Source: Pseudoxanthomonas koreensis_A
GTDB lineage: Bacteria; Pseudomonadota; Gammaproteobacteria; Xanthomonadales; Xanthomonadaceae
Assembly (NCBI RefSeq): GCF_041890415.1
Contig: NZ_CP169056.1
Location: forward strand, 992,001-1,056,000
DNA: 64,000 nt
Direction: 5' to 3'
The translations under genes and the position numbers were made by a program. Below the pieces are notes generated by a model. It saw only the letters and a list, made by a program, of their open reading frames with translations. It had not been told where the DNA came from and did not search any database. Each line of letters starts with the position of its first letter. Within the stretch, counting starts at the first letter, position 1. Below are positions 33,289 to 42,342 of the stretch, piece after piece.

Positions 33289-33666
33289 TTTCCAGGGCAC
33301 GCCGAACCGATCCGTCACGATCGCATAGCAGCGCGACCAGAAGGTCGCCTGCGGGGCCAGGATGACCTGTCCCCCATCGCTCAGTGCCGCGAACGCCGAG
33401 CGCACCTGGTCTTCCGAATCCAGCCCGAGCAGGATGCAAAAGCCCTGCGGTGGCTGGTAGTTTTCGCTGCCCAGGTCCGCACCGGCCAGCTCGACACCGG
33501 CAATGCGGATGTTGGCGTGGACCACGCTGTGCGCTGGCAGGGACGGGTCCGGGGCAAACGGAGCGTCACTCACCCGAAGCAAGGTACCCACGCGTCCGCC
33601 GAGGTGCCGGGCGTAGTACGCGAATGCTTCTTCGCACTGCCCGTTGAAGTCGATATGAAACGACAT
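33271..33666 (-). CDS. VOC family protein (PhnB-like)
   Basis: 131 residues from ATG 33666, 6 nt after the degV stop; a GTG at 33672 immediately after that stop is an alternative. MSFHIDFNGQCEEAFAYYA and the end DRFGVPWKLNCGD are typical of PhnB-like members of the glyoxalase/bleomycin-resistance fold. It is probably an enzyme or binding protein of unknown substrate. Cotranscribed with degV. Confidence 0.85.
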   Translation of the reverse strand: MSFHIDFNGQCEEAFAYYARHLGGRVGTLLRVSDAPFAPDPSLPAHSVVHANIRIAGVELAGADLGSENYQPPQGFCILLGLDSEDQVRSAFAALSDGGQVILAPQATFWSRCYAIVTDRFGVPWKLNCGD

Positions 33667-33672
33667 TCCCAC

Positions 33673-34683
33673 TCAGGGAGCCTCGCTGTGCGGCGGCCCG
33701 GAGAATGCCAGGGTCAGGCCGCCGGGGCCGATATTCATCATCCCGGTCATGCTCATCTGCAGCACGTGCAGGGCCACCTCGGCGTCCTCGCAGGCGGTGC
33801 GCAGCTGCGCCATCTCCGCGGTGCCGTACACGTCCGCCAGCGGGCCGGCGTAGGAGACGATCAGGTGCGGTGTGTACAGGCCGTCGGCCACCCGCTGCGC
33901 GGCGAACTTGAACAGCCGGCCCCAGGCTTCGGCGCGCCCGCGGTGCTTGCTCACCGGGTGGGTGTCGCCGTGGTAGCCGCGGATGATCGGCTTGATGTTG
34001 AGCGCGCCGCCGAGCATCACGCTGAGCAGGTTGATGCTGCGGTCGCCACGCACGCGCGAGCGGGTACGGGCGTAGCCGAGGTTGTCGGGCACGTAGTAGG
34101 TGTAGGTCGCGTCGATGATCCGGAACAGTTCGTCGCGGATGTCCTTGGGCTGCACATGGCGGCCGAGCAGGTCGCGCAGGGCCATGGCCGGGATGCCGGA
34201 CCCGGCGAACATGTTCTTGGTGTCGATCACCCGGAACTGGAACGGGCGGTTGATGCCGGCCGTCTGCCGCATGTCGCGGATGTTGGCCATGGCCATCATG
34301 CTGCCCTGGCTGGCCGCATCGTGGATCGGGCTGCGGCTGGCGGTGATGGTCAGGCAGTAGACCGAGTCATAGTCCAGGACGAAGCGCTCGGTGAAGAAGT
34401 TGCGCATCTGCTCGGCGTCGAGCGGGATCGACTGGCCGTGCGCGCCCTCGCCGTTGGCGTTCTCCTGCATGTAGCGGGCGGTGGCTTCCGGGTCGTGCTG
34501 GTCGACATAGGTGGACTTGCCGATCCGGATCGGGATCGGGATCACCGCCACGTCCGGGTCGGCCAGGAAGGCCGGTGACACGTCGCACGACGCATCGATG
34601 ACGATGCCGGCGCGGGCCAGCTTGCGCACGGTGGCGCCGTTGCCGGATGCGTGCAGCGTGGTGCCCGGTGCGGATGCCGACAT
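33673..34683 (-). CDS. DegV family fatty-acid-binding protein
   Basis: 336 residues from ATG 34683, with GAAGG just upstream. Start IVIDASCDVSPAFLADPDVAVIPI and the middle YCLTITASRSPIHDAA follow the DegV/FakB pattern, which binds a fatty acid for phosphorylation by FakA-like kinases; the role in Gram-negative bacteria is not settled. The leader holds a run of ten G (34691-34700) between a -35/-10 promoter and the Shine-Dalgarno. It forms a unit with the VOC gene. Confidence 0.85.
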   Translation of the reverse strand: MSASAPGTTLHASGNGATVRKLARAGIVIDASCDVSPAFLADPDVAVIPIPIRIGKSTYVDQHDPEATARYMQENANGEGAHGQSIPLDAEQMRNFFTERFVLDYDSVYCLTITASRSPIHDAASQGSMMAMANIRDMRQTAGINRPFQFRVIDTKNMFAGSGIPAMALRDLLGRHVQPKDIRDELFRIIDATYTYYVPDNLGYARTRSRVRGDRSINLLSVMLGGALNIKPIIRGYHGDTHPVSKHRGRAEAWGRLFKFAAQRVADGLYTPHLIVSYAGPLADVYGTAEMAQLRTACEDAEVALHVLQMSMTGMMNIGPGGLTLAFSGPPHSEAP

Positions 34684-34690
34684 GCCTTCA

Positions 34691-34700
34691 CCCCCCCCCC
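34691..34700 (-). repeat. G10 homopolymer in the degV leader
   Basis: Ten consecutive C on the plus strand (G on the coding strand), 7 nt before the degV ATG and directly before GTGAAGG. This is the longest single-base run noticed in the window. Confidence 0.95.
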
Positions 34701-34718
34701 TGAATACATGGCCCATGG

Positions 34719-34747
34719 ACAAGAGCATGGGTCTGCGTCCGGGTCAA
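34719..34747 (-). promoter_or_regulatory. candidate degV promoter
   Basis: On the minus strand TTGACC (34742-34747) and TCTTGT (34719-34724) lie 17 nt apart. The -35 is near consensus, the -10 weak. Transcription would start near 34712, putting the G10 tract in the 5' leader. Confidence 0.4.
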
Positions 34748-34875
34748 CTCCGCGCGCATGCGTTCGCCCGCAGGGGCTGCTACAGGCTTGATTCCACGAC
34801 GATGGGCGGGTTATTCCGTGCGCATGCGTACGTGGGAATTGCGCGGCCGGCCACGCCGGCGGGAGTGCGCCGCGG

Positions 34876-35379
34876 TCATGCGTCGTAGCCGATATCGACC
34901 ACCACGAGGCGTGCCGCACCACCGGGCAGTTGCACCGCGACCTCCTCGTCGATGCGCTTTTTCAGCAGCGCGCGCGCCAGCGGCGAATCGATGCTGATCC
35001 AGCCGGCGGCCGCGTCGGTCTCGTCCGGGCCGACGATGCGGTAGCGGGCGATGTCGCCGCTGTCGATGTTTTCCAGTTCGATGGTGGCACCGAAGAACAC
35101 GGCACCGGGATCGGATGGCGCCTGCTCAACCACCCGCAGCGCCGGCAGGCGCTTGCTCAGGTAGCGCACGCGCCTGTCGATCTCGCCCAACTGCTTCTTG
35201 CGGTAGCTGTACTCCGCATTCTCGGAGCGGTCGCCCTCGGCCGCGGCCGCGGCCAGCGCCGCGACCACTTCGGGCCGGCGCACCCGCCACAGTTCGTCCA
35301 GCTCGGCCTTCAGCCGTGCGTGGCCCTGGCGGGTGATCAGCGCGGTGCTTTTTTCCGGGGGAGGGCGCCAGCGGGACAT
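34876..35379 (-). CDS. greB: transcription elongation factor GreB
   Basis: 167 residues. It rescues backtracked RNA polymerase by stimulating transcript cleavage. The N-terminal coiled coil carries the acidic tip in EGDRSENAEYSYRKKQLGEIDRRVRYLSKRL, with the GreB-type YSYRKK instead of GreA's YHAAR. The C-terminal FKBP-like domain begins at VFFGATIELEN. greA is at 54379, so both factors are present. Confidence 0.94.
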   Translation of the reverse strand: MSRWRPPPEKSTALITRQGHARLKAELDELWRVRRPEVVAALAAAAAEGDRSENAEYSYRKKQLGEIDRRVRYLSKRLPALRVVEQAPSDPGAVFFGATIELENIDSGDIARYRIVGPDETDAAAGWISIDSPLARALLKKRIDEEVAVQLPGGAARLVVVDIGYDA

Positions 35380-35421
35380 GTCGTATCGGGCCTTGCAGGC
35401 ACCCGGTGTGCAGGCGCCGGC

Positions 35422-36981
35422 TCAGCGCCGGCCGAAGATCTGGCCGAGGACGCCGCGCACCACCTGGTTGCCGATCTGGCCGCCGTACTTGCCGCCGGTC
35501 TTGCCGCCCACCGACTTGCCGATCGAGTTGCCGACGCTGCGGCCGATCGAGCCGCCGACGTTGCGCGCAGTCTGCTTGGCCACTGCTTCGACCGCACCCT
35601 GGCGGCGCTTGGTTCCGAACAGGAACTCGTGGACCTTCTGCCCGAAACCGCCTTCGCCATCCTGTCGCGCGGCGGGCGCATCGGCCTGCGTGCTGGCGGC
35701 CTGCACCCGCGCGGCCAGCAGTTCGGCCGCCGACTCGCGGTTGACCGGAGTGTCGTAGCGCATGCCCACCGGGCTGGCCGCGCGCACCTGCATCCGTTCC
35801 GGTTCGCTGATCGCACCCATGCGGCAGCGCGGCGGGGCGATCATGGTCTGCTGCACGGGCGCGGGCACGCCCTTGTCCTGCAGGGTGCTGACCAGCGCCT
35901 CGCCGGTGCCCAGCCGGGAAATGGCCGCGGCCACGTCCAGCTTCGGGTTGGGCACGAAGGTCTGGGCCGCGGTGCGCACCGCCTTCTGGTCGCGCGGGGT
36001 GTAGGCACGCAGTGCGTGCTGCACCCGGTTGCCGAGCTGGCCGAGGATGTCGTCGGGCACGTCGTCGGGAAACTGCGAGCAGAAGTACACGCCCACGCCC
36101 TTGGAACGGATCAGCCGTACCACCTGCTCGATGCGCTGCTTCAGCGCGGCAGGGGCGTCGTCGAACAGCAGGTGGGCCTCGTCGAACACGAACACCAGCC
36201 GCGGCTTGTCCAGGTCGCCGACCTCGGGCAGGGTCTCGAACAGCTCGGCCAGCAGCCACAGCAGGAAGGTCGCGTACAGGCGCGGCTTGAGGATGAGCTG
36301 GTCGGCGGCAAGGATGCCGATCACCCCGCGGCCGTCGTGGTTGACCCGCATGAGGTCGGCCAGTTCCAGCGCCGGCTCGCCGAAGAATGCCTCGCCGCCG
36401 TCGCGCGACAGGCGCAGCAGCGCGCGCTGGATCGCCGCCACCGACGGCGCGCTGACCAGGCCGTACTCGGCCGATACCGCCTTGCGCTCCTCGGCCACCA
36501 CGCCGAGCAGGGCACGCAGGTCGTCCAGGTCCAGCAGCAGCAGGCCGCGGTCGTCGGCCAGCTTGAACACGATGTCGAGCACGCCGGACTGGGTGTCGTT
36601 CAATTCCAGGATGCGCGCCAGCAGAGTTGGCCCCATCTCGCTGACGGTGGTGCGCACCGGGTGGCCCAGCTTGCCGTACAGGTCCCAGAACACCACCGGG
36701 CTGGCAGCGGGCGCGTAGTCGGCCACGCCGATCTCGGCCGCGCGCCGGGCAAGCTTGTCGCCGCCTTCGCCGGCCACCGCAAGCCCGGCCACGTCACCCT
36801 TCACGTCGGCCATGAACACCGGCACGCCGATCCGCGAGAAGCCCTCGGCCAGGGTCATCAGGGTCACGGTCTTGCCGGTGCCGGTGGCGCCGGCCACCAG
36901 GCCGTGTCGGTTGCCGTACTTCGGCAGCAGGGTCACTGCGACATCGTCGGTCAGGCCCTTGCCCAGCAGGATCGGATCCAT
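35422..36981 (-). CDS. HerA-like ATPase of the DUF853 (YjgR) family
   Basis: 519 residues from ATG 36981, with GAGG upstream. Walker A GATGTGKTVTL near residue 33 and Walker B LVFVFDEAHLLFDD. It belongs to the HerA/FtsK superfamily; its cellular role is unknown. The last 40 residues are an unusual glycine-zipper tail (GGSIGRSVGNSIGKSVGG, GKYGGQIGN), which may mediate self-association. It is followed by greB on the same strand after 42 nt. Confidence 0.88.
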   Translation of the reverse strand: MDPILLGKGLTDDVAVTLLPKYGNRHGLVAGATGTGKTVTLMTLAEGFSRIGVPVFMADVKGDVAGLAVAGEGGDKLARRAAEIGVADYAPAASPVVFWDLYGKLGHPVRTTVSEMGPTLLARILELNDTQSGVLDIVFKLADDRGLLLLDLDDLRALLGVVAEERKAVSAEYGLVSAPSVAAIQRALLRLSRDGGEAFFGEPALELADLMRVNHDGRGVIGILAADQLILKPRLYATFLLWLLAELFETLPEVGDLDKPRLVFVFDEAHLLFDDAPAALKQRIEQVVRLIRSKGVGVYFCSQFPDDVPDDILGQLGNRVQHALRAYTPRDQKAVRTAAQTFVPNPKLDVAAAISRLGTGEALVSTLQDKGVPAPVQQTMIAPPRCRMGAISEPERMQVRAASPVGMRYDTPVNRESAAELLAARVQAASTQADAPAARQDGEGGFGQKVHEFLFGTKRRQGAVEAVAKQTARNVGGSIGRSVGNSIGKSVGGKTGGKYGGQIGNQVVRGVLGQIFGRR

Positions 36982-37130
36982 TGGCACCTCGTGAACGTGG
37001 CGGCGATGGCGGCCGCCATCGTGGTTGCCCGATTCTAAGGCTGAATCGGCCCGTCCTCCGCGTCGCGCTCCCCTTGCCGCCCGGCCGCGGCCGCGGCTAA
37101 CCTGCCGGTCGCTTCTTCCCTGGTGTCGAA

Positions 37131-38696
37131 ATGCTCTTGCGTTCGTTGTGGTTCCGGTCGCTGATGGCCGCCCTGCTGTTGTGCTGCGTCACCGCGCCCG
37201 CGCTGGCGCAGCGGGTTTCGGCCAAGGACCGGGCCGCCGCCGAGGAACGGGTCGCGCAGATGGCCGCCGCCGAGCGGCGTTACGAGGAAGCGCTGGTGCT
37301 GGTGGCCAACGGCGACCCCAAGGGCACCACCGAAAGCAACGCCGCCCTGGAGGACATGGAGGACGCGGTGGATGCCTGCGCCCGCCAGCGCGGCTGTCCG
37401 TTGTCGGACCTGCTGGCCACCTTCAAGCGCCTGCTCAAGGCCGGCGTGGATGCCCGCACCGCCGACCTGGAAGAAGAGCCGGAAGAACACGACGACATGC
37501 TCGACGCCGATCCGGCATTGGCCGCCGACGTGCCCGAAGCCCTGCGCGCCGCGCGCCTGCTCGGCGACGACCGGCGCCATGCCTTCGACCGCATGGTCAG
37601 CTTCAACCCGGCCGTCCAGGCCGGTATCCGCCGCTGGCTCACCGACATGCGTCCGCAACTGATGACCAGCTACGAGAACTACCAGGTCATGCGCCACCTG
37701 ATGTGGCCGGAGTTCGAGCGCCGCGGCCTGCCGGAAGCGATGTTGTTCGGGATCCTGGCCAAGGAGTCCAACGGCCGCGTGCATTCGGTCTCGCGCGCCG
37801 GCGCGAGCGGGCCGATGCAGTTCATGCCGGCCACCGGGCGCCGCTTCGGGCTGGGCCCGGACGGCACCGGTTTCGACACCCGCTACGACCCGCGCAGCGC
37901 TGCCGAGGCCAGCGCCACGTACCTCAACGAACGCCTGCGCGAACTCAACGACGACGTGGAACTGTCGCTGGCCGGCTACAACGGCGGCGAGGGCAGGGCG
38001 CGGCGCGTGCACCGGCAAAGCGGCGGCTCCGGATTCTGGGAGGCATCGGTGTACGAGCAGTTCCCCGCCGAGACCCGCGACTACGTGCCCATGGTGATCG
38101 CCGCGGCGTGGATCTTCCTGCATCCGCGCCAGTTCGGGATCACCTTCCCCAAGGTGGACGCGCATCCGGCCACGCTCAAGCTGACGCGCCCGGCCAGCAT
38201 CTACGAGCTGACCGTGTGCCTGGGCAACACCGGCAACCGCGACGGCTACATGCGCAGCCTGCGCAACCTCAACCCGCGCTACGACGCCGAAACTCCGATT
38301 CCGGCCGGGACCGTGCTGGCCGCCACCACCCGGATCGCCGGGCTGTACCACCGCCATTGCGAGAGCGGCACGCGCGCCGAGCTGGCACGTGCACTGGTCA
38401 CTGCCGACGTCAATGCCGCCATCGTCCGCGATGGCATGGCCGGCAACGTGGCGGTGGGCCAGGTGACACCGCTGCCCGGCGTGGCGACCACCGTGGCCAC
38501 CGGCACCGCGCAGCCGGCGCGGCCCAAGGCGCAGCAGGTACGCAGCTACCGCGTGGCCAAGGGCGACACCCTGGGCCGCATCGCCGAGCGGCATGGCTGT
38601 GCGCTGAAGGCGCTGGCGCGTGCCAACGGCCTCAGGGCGCCGGCCTATGCATTGCGCCAGGGCCAGCAACTGCGCCTGGAAGGCTGCAGGAAGTAG
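37131..38696 (+). CDS. membrane-bound lytic murein transglycosylase with LysM (MltD-like)
   Basis: 521 residues. Signal peptide at the N-terminus; an N-terminal region of about 160 residues; SLT domain with catalytic E212 in ILAKESNGRVHSVSRAGASG followed by PMQFMPATGRRFGL and the AGYNGGEGRARR helix; C-terminal LysM (about 478-518, YRVAKGDTLGRIAERHG). It should cleave peptidoglycan to 1,6-anhydro-muropeptides in the periplasm. No lipobox is seen, so it may be soluble rather than a lipoprotein. Confidence 0.88.
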   Translation: MLLRSLWFRSLMAALLLCCVTAPALAQRVSAKDRAAAEERVAQMAAAERRYEEALVLVANGDPKGTTESNAALEDMEDAVDACARQRGCPLSDLLATFKRLLKAGVDARTADLEEEPEEHDDMLDADPALAADVPEALRAARLLGDDRRHAFDRMVSFNPAVQAGIRRWLTDMRPQLMTSYENYQVMRHLMWPEFERRGLPEAMLFGILAKESNGRVHSVSRAGASGPMQFMPATGRRFGLGPDGTGFDTRYDPRSAAEASATYLNERLRELNDDVELSLAGYNGGEGRARRVHRQSGGSGFWEASVYEQFPAETRDYVPMVIAAAWIFLHPRQFGITFPKVDAHPATLKLTRPASIYELTVCLGNTGNRDGYMRSLRNLNPRYDAETPIPAGTVLAATTRIAGLYHRHCESGTRAELARALVTADVNAAIVRDGMAGNVAVGQVTPLPGVATTVATGTAQPARPKAQQVRSYRVAKGDTLGRIAERHGCALKALARANGLRAPAYALRQGQQLRLEGCRK

Positions 38697-38743
38697 TGTC
38701 CAGCCCGCCACCGGCCGCGCATCGCAAAGGGAAGGGGAACGCC

Positions 38744-39895
38744 ATGAAATCGTGGGGGCTGCTGGTGCTTGCATGCCTTGCAGCGACACCTGCAACGGCG
38801 CAGACCGTGTCGCGCGTGGACCCGGCCGATGTGGCCGGCTTCGACCGCGTGTTGCCAATGCGCATCGTGGGCAGGGTCGCGCCCGAACAGGGCGATACTC
38901 CCGGCCTGGTCCGCCGGCAATGGCCCGGGACCTATTTCGAGACCGCATTCGACGGGACCGAGGCCGCATTCCGGGTGGGGCCGGGCGAAGTGCACCTGCG
39001 TGTCGGCGTGGACGGCACGGCGATCCCGCTGCTGCGGCCGGCGCCGGGGCTGTACCGCGTCGCCGGGCTCGCGCCGGGGCCGCACCGGCTGCGGGTCGAC
39101 GTGGTCAGTGAAAGCCAGGCCGGTGCCACCGTCTTCGGTGGTTTCCATGCGCGTGCCGGGACCACGCCCATCGCGCCCACCCCGCGGCCACGACAGATCG
39201 AGTTCATCGGCGATTCGCACACCGTCGGCTACGGCAACACCTCCGCCACGCGCAACTGCACCCGCGAGGAGGTATGGCGCACCACCGACACCTCGCAGGG
39301 CATCGCCCCGCGCGTGGCCCGGCACTTCGACGCCGACTACCAGGTCAACGCGATCTCCGGGCGCGGCATCGTCCGCAATTACGACGGCGGCCCCGGCCAC
39401 ACCCTGCCGCAGGCCTATCCGTACACGTTGTTCGAGGATGCGCAGCCGTACCTGGCGCAGGCGTGGTCACCGCAGGTCATCGTGATCGCGCTGGGTACCA
39501 ACGACTTCACCACGCCGTTGCGGCCGGGCGAGCACTGGCCCACGCGCCAGGCGCTGCACCGCGATTTCCAGGCCGGCTACGCCGGTTTCGTGCGGGAACT
39601 GCGCGCGCGCAACCCGGCGGCCGAGGTCGTGCTGTGGGCCACCGACCTGGCCGACGGCGAGATCGCCGCGCAGGTCGAGCAGGTGGTGCAGGCGTTGCAC
39701 GCCGCCGGTGAGCAGCGGGTCCAGTTCGTGCGGATCGGCGGGCTGCAGATGTCGGCCTGCGACTGGCACCCGGGATTGGCCGATGACCAGGCCATTGCCG
39801 CTGCGATCATCGCCGAGCTGGAGCGGCGGCCGGACACCTGGAGCCAGACCCCGCCGGGGTCCGATGCAGCGGCTGCATCGTTGCCGGGCAACTGA
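38744..39895 (+). CDS. exported SGNH/GDSL esterase, CE2-like
   Basis: 383 residues from ATG 38744 (GAAGGGGA upstream). A signal peptide MKSWGLLVLACLAATPATA is followed by a jelly-roll-like domain (about 35-140) and an SGNH domain: nucleophile S158 in EFIGDSHTVGYG, GTNDF, and His in SACDWHPG. This two-domain order matches carbohydrate esterase family 2, which removes acetyl groups from xylan or other glycans. No glycosidase neighbours, so the substrate is inferred only from the fold. Confidence 0.83.
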   Translation: MKSWGLLVLACLAATPATAQTVSRVDPADVAGFDRVLPMRIVGRVAPEQGDTPGLVRRQWPGTYFETAFDGTEAAFRVGPGEVHLRVGVDGTAIPLLRPAPGLYRVAGLAPGPHRLRVDVVSESQAGATVFGGFHARAGTTPIAPTPRPRQIEFIGDSHTVGYGNTSATRNCTREEVWRTTDTSQGIAPRVARHFDADYQVNAISGRGIVRNYDGGPGHTLPQAYPYTLFEDAQPYLAQAWSPQVIVIALGTNDFTTPLRPGEHWPTRQALHRDFQAGYAGFVRELRARNPAAEVVLWATDLADGEIAAQVEQVVQALHAAGEQRVQFVRIGGLQMSACDWHPGLADDQAIAAAIIAELERRPDTWSQTPPGSDAAAASLPGN

Positions 39896-40019
39896 CGCCG
39901 GCGCTGCGGCCCGGGCGTGCATCACGCCTGCAGGTGCGGGCAGCGCGTATGCTGGCCCGCCAGCCAGCGCGACCGGCCTGGCCCGGACGCGCGCCGTGGT
40001 CCCTCACTGGAGACGGTCG

Positions 40020-41504
40020 ATGAGCAAGACACCCCGCCGCCCGCAAGCACGGGCGACCACCACCGGCACGCGTGCGGGCAAGCGCGGCGGCACCGCGCCG
40101 GCGCGTGCAGCGACCCGCACCGAACACGACAGCATGGGCGCGCTGCAGGTTCCCGCAGACGCCCTGTGGGGTGCGCAGACCCAGCGCGCGGTGCAGAACT
40201 TCCCGGTGTCCGGACGGCCGATGCCGCGCGGCTTCATCCGCGCCCTGGGCCTGGTCAAGGCGGCCGCGGCCGAGGTCAACGCCGGCCTTGGGCTGCTGCC
40301 CAGGAACCTGGCCGGCGCCGTGCGCGTCGCCGCACTGGAGGTGGCCGATGGCCGCCACGATGCGCACTTCCCGGTGGACATCTACCAGACCGGCTCGGGC
40401 ACCTCGTCCAACATGAATGCCAACGAGGTCATCGCCGCGCTGGCCAATGCCTCGGGCAAGGCCGGCAAGCGCACGGTGCACCCCAACGACCACGTCAACC
40501 TGGGCCAGAGTTCCAACGACGTGGTGCCCACCGCGATCCGGGTGTCGGCGCAGCTTGCCGTGGTCGAGGACCTGCTGCCGGCGCTCAAGCACCTGCGCCG
40601 GACCATCGACGCACGGGGCCGCGCGCTGCGCCGCGTGGTCAAGACCGGCCGCACCCACCTGATGGATGCGATGCCGCTGACCTTCGCCCAGGAGTTCGGC
40701 GCCTGGGCCGCGCAGTTGAAGTCGGCCGAGGCACGCCTGCAGGATGCGCTGGTGCGGCTGCGCCGTTTGCCACTGGGCGGCACTGCCATCGGCAGCGGCA
40801 TCAATGCCGATCCGCGCTTCGGCGCGCGTGCGGCCAAGGTGCTCTCGACCCTGGCCGGCACCCGGTTCGAGAGTGCGCAGGACAAGTTCGAGGGCATCGC
40901 CGCGCAGGACGACGCGGTGGAGCTGTCAGGCCAGCTCAATGCGCTGGCGGTGGCGTTGATCAAGATCGCCAACGACCTGCGCTGGATGAACGCCGGGCCG
41001 CTGGCCGGGCTGGGCGAGATCGAACTTCCTGCGCTGCAGCCGGGCAGCTCGATCATGCCGGGCAAGGTCAACCCGGTGATGCCGGAGGCCGTGGTGATGG
41101 TCGCCGCCCAGGTGATCGGCCACCACACCGCAATTACCATTGCCGGCCAGACCGGCAACTTCCAGCTCAACGTGACCCTGCCGCTGATCGCGGCCAACCT
41201 GCTGGACTCGATCCAGTTGCTGGCCAACATCTCGCGCCTGCTGGCCGATGCATCCATCGCCGGGCTGCAGGTGCGGCGCGAGCGGGTGCAGGAGGCGCTG
41301 GACCGCAACCCGATCCTGGTCACCGCGCTCAACCCGGTGATCGGCTACGAGAAGAGCGCGGCCATCGCCAGGCAGGCCTACCGCCAGGCGCGCCCGGTGC
41401 TGGAGGTGGCGATGGAAGTGACCGGCCTGCCGGAAAAAACCCTGCGGCCGTTGCTGGATCCGGCGCTGCTGACCCGCGGCGGCATCCACGGAAAGAGCGG
41501 CTGA
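40020..41504 (+). CDS. fumC: class II fumarate hydratase
   Basis: 494 residues. It interconverts fumarate and malate without an iron-sulfur cluster. Motifs: TGSGTSSNMNANEVIA, PNDHVNLGQSSNDVVPTAI, KTGRTHLMDA and the superfamily signature GSSIMPGKVNPVMPEA. The family normally begins near TEHDSMG; here about 34 basic residues precede it (many Arg, Thr, Ala). ATG 40020 has GGAG 7 nt upstream, so the extension looks real. Class I fumarase is at the window end. Confidence 0.94.
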   Translation: MSKTPRRPQARATTTGTRAGKRGGTAPARAATRTEHDSMGALQVPADALWGAQTQRAVQNFPVSGRPMPRGFIRALGLVKAAAAEVNAGLGLLPRNLAGAVRVAALEVADGRHDAHFPVDIYQTGSGTSSNMNANEVIAALANASGKAGKRTVHPNDHVNLGQSSNDVVPTAIRVSAQLAVVEDLLPALKHLRRTIDARGRALRRVVKTGRTHLMDAMPLTFAQEFGAWAAQLKSAEARLQDALVRLRRLPLGGTAIGSGINADPRFGARAAKVLSTLAGTRFESAQDKFEGIAAQDDAVELSGQLNALAVALIKIANDLRWMNAGPLAGLGEIELPALQPGSSIMPGKVNPVMPEAVVMVAAQVIGHHTAITIAGQTGNFQLNVTLPLIAANLLDSIQLLANISRLLADASIAGLQVRRERVQEALDRNPILVTALNPVIGYEKSAAIARQAYRQARPVLEVAMEVTGLPEKTLRPLLDPALLTRGGIHGKSG

Positions 41505-41549
41505 GCCAGCGCCGCGTGCCGGCCAGCACCGCGCGCCGGGTGCCGTGCC

Positions 41550-42269
41550 TCAGGAAGCCGCTTCGACCTGGGCGGCAGCGGCTTCGGCTGCCTCGCGTTC
41601 CTTGTGGCAATCCTCGATGTCGGATGCATCCATCGTCGCGTAGGGGACGAAGGCCGGCAGCGCGGCAGCCAGCGCCTGCTGCGATTGCAGCAGCGCCGGC
41701 AACTGGTGGCAGATCTTCAACGCCTCGGCCTCGATCTTCTTGCCCTCGGCTTCCATCTGCTTCTCGAACGCTTCGGCATTGCCGCTGAACATGCTTTTCA
41801 GCGCGCCCGCAGCGGCCTTGGCGCCGAGGTCGGCACCCTGCATGCCCAGGCCGATGCCGGTCTCGGCGATGGCGATGATGTTGCCGCGGTGGGCCAGCAG
41901 CAGCTGGCGCTGCGTATCGTCCAGCGCGACGGCCTTGCCATCGATCAGCAGGTCGCCCTGCGGGGTGATCTCCGCGCGCGGCTCGCCGCTGCGGACGCCG
42001 CCACCGAACTTGTCGCCGAAGTTGATGCCGGCACCGTGCTGGCCGCCTACCGGGATGTTGCTGGTGGCCAGTTCCTGGCGGGCCTTGTCCAGGCCGCGGC
42101 GCACGGCCTGGCCGATCAGCGTGTCGCTGTTGCCGGTGGCGGTCGCGGCCGGGTCGGCCGGTGCCGGCTCGCGGCTGCAGGCGGCCAGCGGCAACAGGCA
42201 CGCCAGCGCCATGGCCAGGGCCAGGCGCTGGATGGCGCGGCTGGCCGGAATGCGGGATGAAGGTTGCAT
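41550..42269 (-). CDS. YggN-like (DUF2884) lipoprotein
   Basis: 239 residues from ATG 42269, with GGGGAG upstream. The signal ends in a lipobox LAAC near residue 31. The domain EITPQGDLLIDGKAVALDD...LLAHRG and the later helical C-terminus resemble YggN/DUF2884. Envelope location; function unknown. Convergent with fumC and downstream of the ABC operon on the same strand. Confidence 0.75.
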   Translation of the reverse strand: MQPSSRIPASRAIQRLALAMALACLLPLAACSREPAPADPAATATGNSDTLIGQAVRRGLDKARQELATSNIPVGGQHGAGINFGDKFGGGVRSGEPRAEITPQGDLLIDGKAVALDDTQRQLLLAHRGNIIAIAETGIGLGMQGADLGAKAAAGALKSMFSGNAEAFEKQMEAEGKKIEAEALKICHQLPALLQSQQALAAALPAFVPYATMDASDIEDCHKEREAAEAAAAQVEAAS

Positions 42270-42342
42270 GCGGGGACTCCCCTCGTGATGGTCAGGGTCA
42301 GGGCGCGCCACGCCGGGGCGGGGCGCGCCTGGTCAGGCCTGG

